From assembly GCF_000719775.1 (NCBI RefSeq), contig NZ_JOHR01000011.1, forward strand, positions 124,001-188,000: a stretch of 64,000 nt of DNA, given 5' to 3'. Positions 62,965 through 64,000 of the stretch are shown here, piece after piece. Made by a program: the position numbers and the translations under genes. The notes under the pieces were generated by a model. The model worked only from the letters and a program-made list of their open reading frames with translations, did not search any database and was not told the origin of the DNA. This DNA comes from Streptomyces sp. NRRL F-5135 (GTDB lineage: Bacteria > Actinomycetota > Actinomycetes > Streptomycetales > Streptomycetaceae). Every line of letters begins with the position of its first letter. Position 1 is the first letter of the stretch.

Positions 62965-63083
62965 TTCCGGGCCTTCCCTTCAGGCCCTGACGGAATCAGC
63001 CCTGCCCGGCACCGGCCCCCGCCGTGACGCGGGCGCCTCGGCATGCCCGGGCGGCACATCACAGGAAGAAAGTCATGCGCGAA
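62941..63083 (+). promoter_or_regulatory. attenuator: leader ORF pairs with the ABC-F ribosome binding site
   Basis: TTCGCGC (62941-62947) pairs with GCGCGAA (63077-63083), and CTTCCTGTGA (62955-62964) pairs with TCACAGGAAG (63059-63068). That is 17 bp around a 7/8-nt internal loop, and the right side contains the Shine-Dalgarno and encloses the ATG. Inside the loop TTCCG/CGGAA plus GGCCT/AGGCC (about 62965-62995) and GCCCGG/CCGGGC form further hairpins. Translation control by ribosome stalling is inferred from this geometry. Confidence 0.7.
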
Positions 63084-64000
63084 CGCGCCCAATTGGCGTT
63101 GAAGGACGTTTCGAAGACGTACGGCGACCGGTCGGTCCTCGACCAGGTCGGCCTGACCGTACGGCCCGGCGAGAAGGCCGGTGTCATCGGGGAGAACGGC
63201 TCCGGCAAGTCCACCCTGCTCCGGCTGATCGCCGGGGCCGAGCGGCCGGACACCGGCGAGATCACCGTCGTCTTCCCCGGGGGCGTCGGCCACCTCGCCC
63301 AGACCCTCGACCTCGACCCCGCCCTGACGGTCCAGGACGCCGTCGACTCGGCCCTCGCCGACCTGCGCGAGCTGGAGCGCCGGATCGCGGCGGCCGAGGC
63401 GGCACTCGGTGACGCGGACGAGGCGGAACTCGCCGCGTACGGGGACCTGCTGACGGCGTACGAGGAACGCGGCGGCTACGAGGCGGACGCCCGGGTCGAC
63501 GCCGCGCTCGACGCCCTCGGCCTCGCCCGCACCGGCCGCGACCGCCCGCTCGGCACGCTCTCGGGCGGCGAGCGGTCCCGGCTGGCGCTCGGCTGTGTGC
63601 TGGCCGCCGCGCCGGAACTGCTGCTGCTGGACGAGCCGACCAACCACCTCGACCTGCGGGCCACCACCTGGCTGGAGGACCAGCTCAGGGCGCACCGGGG
63701 CACGGTGGTCGCGGTCACCCACGACCGGGTGTTCCTGGAGCGGATCGCGACGACGATCCTGGAGGTCGACCGGGACACCCGAGCGGTCACCCGGTACGGC
63801 GACGGCTGGCACGGCTACCGTACGGCGAAGGCCGCCGCCCGCCGCCGCTGGGAACAGGACCACCTGGAGTACCTGGCCGAACTGGCCCGTACCGAGGAGC
63901 TTCTCGCAGCGGCCGGAAAGCGGCTCACGGCCACCGGAAAGGACCCCGGGCAAGGCTTCGGCAAGCACCGCCGCTCGCACGAGGCGAAGCTGTCGGGGCA
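63075..64000 (+). CDS. ABC-F family ATPase (ribosome protection type), cut by window end
   Basis: The first 308 codons of a soluble ABC protein without membrane domain. ABC1 has Walker A GENGSGKSTLLRLIAG (about residues 38-53), signature LSGGERSRLALG (about 161-172), Walker B ELLLLDEPTNHLDL (about 180-193, with the ABC-F-typical NHLD) and the H-loop VTHDRVFLE. The interdomain linker begins around RRRWEQDHLEYLAELART. Streptomycete relatives include antibiotic-resistance ABC-F proteins that displace drugs from the ribosome. The leader ORF and start-site hairpin support a resistance role. The gene continues beyond 64000. Confidence 0.9.
   Translation, partial: MRERAQLALKDVSKTYGDRSVLDQVGLTVRPGEKAGVIGENGSGKSTLLRLIAGAERPDTGEITVVFPGGVGHLAQTLDLDPALTVQDAVDSALADLRELERRIAAAEAALGDADEAELAAYGDLLTAYEERGGYEADARVDAALDALGLARTGRDRPLGTLSGGERSRLALGCVLAAAPELLLLDEPTNHLDLRATTWLEDQLRAHRGTVVAVTHDRVFLERIATTILEVDRDTRAVTRYGDGWHGYRTAKAAARRRWEQDHLEYLAELARTEELLAAAGKRLTATGKDPGQGFGKHRRSHEAKLSG

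Noticed and set aside
62952..63980. Long minus-strand frame opposite the ABC-F gene
   Set aside because: Shadow of the ABC-F coding sequence; the plus strand carries all ABC motifs.
1..64000. CRISPR arrays, rRNA and tRNA genes, replication origins
   Set aside because: No regularly spaced 25-40 bp repeats with unique spacers, no rRNA signatures, no tRNA cloverleaf with GTTCGANTC, and no DnaA-box cluster were seen by reading.

Overview
The window reads as chromosomal DNA of a streptomycete. Base composition is very GC-rich with strongly GC-biased third codon positions, GTG and TTG starts are common, and several genes appear leaderless (a TANNNT-type -10 box ending about 7 nt before the ATG). 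Marker genes are actinobacterial: mycothiol conjugate amidase Mca, a clpP3/clpP4-type pair beside a PopR-like regulator, XRE/DUF397 pairs, a SigJ-type sigma factor and an ABC-F protein. From memory, the order pckG ... mca, DUF4307, greA, ilvA, metB, msrA resembles the conserved Streptomyces core; this was not checked by a search.

Layout. 0-5.3 kb: D-amino-acid utilisation genes (PLP D-amino-acid deaminase, D-aminoacylase), an aminotransferase, and a small protein whose ribosome binding site lies in a perfect hairpin. 5.4-11.7 kb: class B penicillin-binding protein, secreted DUF3455 protein, RidA, GTP-dependent PEP carboxykinase, hemolysin-III protein. 11.8-16.3 kb: a four-gene minus-strand operon of two Toprim-like proteins, an acidic membrane protein and an asparagine-synthetase homologue lacking the N-terminal cysteine. 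16.9-25.1 kb: an accessory island with lower GC in its 17.5-19.1 kb part. It holds a DUF397 gene with a decayed XRE partner, immunity-type genes (two SUKH-3, one frameshifted), and a 5'-truncated RHS/Hint/YwqJ-deaminase toxin joined head-to-head to a fragment of a secreted FG-GAP protein. 25.2-29.5 kb: XRE regulator, zinc alcohol dehydrogenase, DUF255 thioredoxin-fold protein.

29.7-37.1 kb is a stress-type cluster: two small GNATs, pyruvate oxidase-type ThDP enzyme, FMN reductase, MarR regulator, pirin and an isochorismatase-fold hydrolase. Every promoter region in it carries a variant of one palindrome, GTTGA-N4-TCAAC, nine sites in all, several over -35/-10 elements. This looks like a self-contained MarR regulon.

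37.7-41.2 kb encodes a large STAND/NB-ARC-TPR protein. 41.4-50.8 kb is core: small membrane protein, Mca, DUF4307, GreA, threonine ammonia-lyase, MarR, sigma-like protein with membrane partner, cystathionine gamma-synthase, TPR-like membrane protein, MsrA. 50.9-53.8 kb shows decay: a RelE-type toxin gene with an amber codon beside an intact antitoxin, a GNAT pseudogene, a DUF397 remnant, a phosphotransferase, and a 76-bp MITE-like element that supplies the stop codon of the neighbouring sigma gene. 53.8-62.8 kb: SigJ-type sigma factor, small membrane protein, ClpP pair (the second lacks the catalytic His) with PopR-like regulator, SMI1/KNR4 protein, ECF sigma/anti-sigma pair, secreted ParB-like protein. 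The window ends inside an ABC-F gene preceded by an 8-codon leader ORF whose sequence can pair with the ABC-F ribosome binding site and start, the arrangement expected of ribosome-mediated attenuation.
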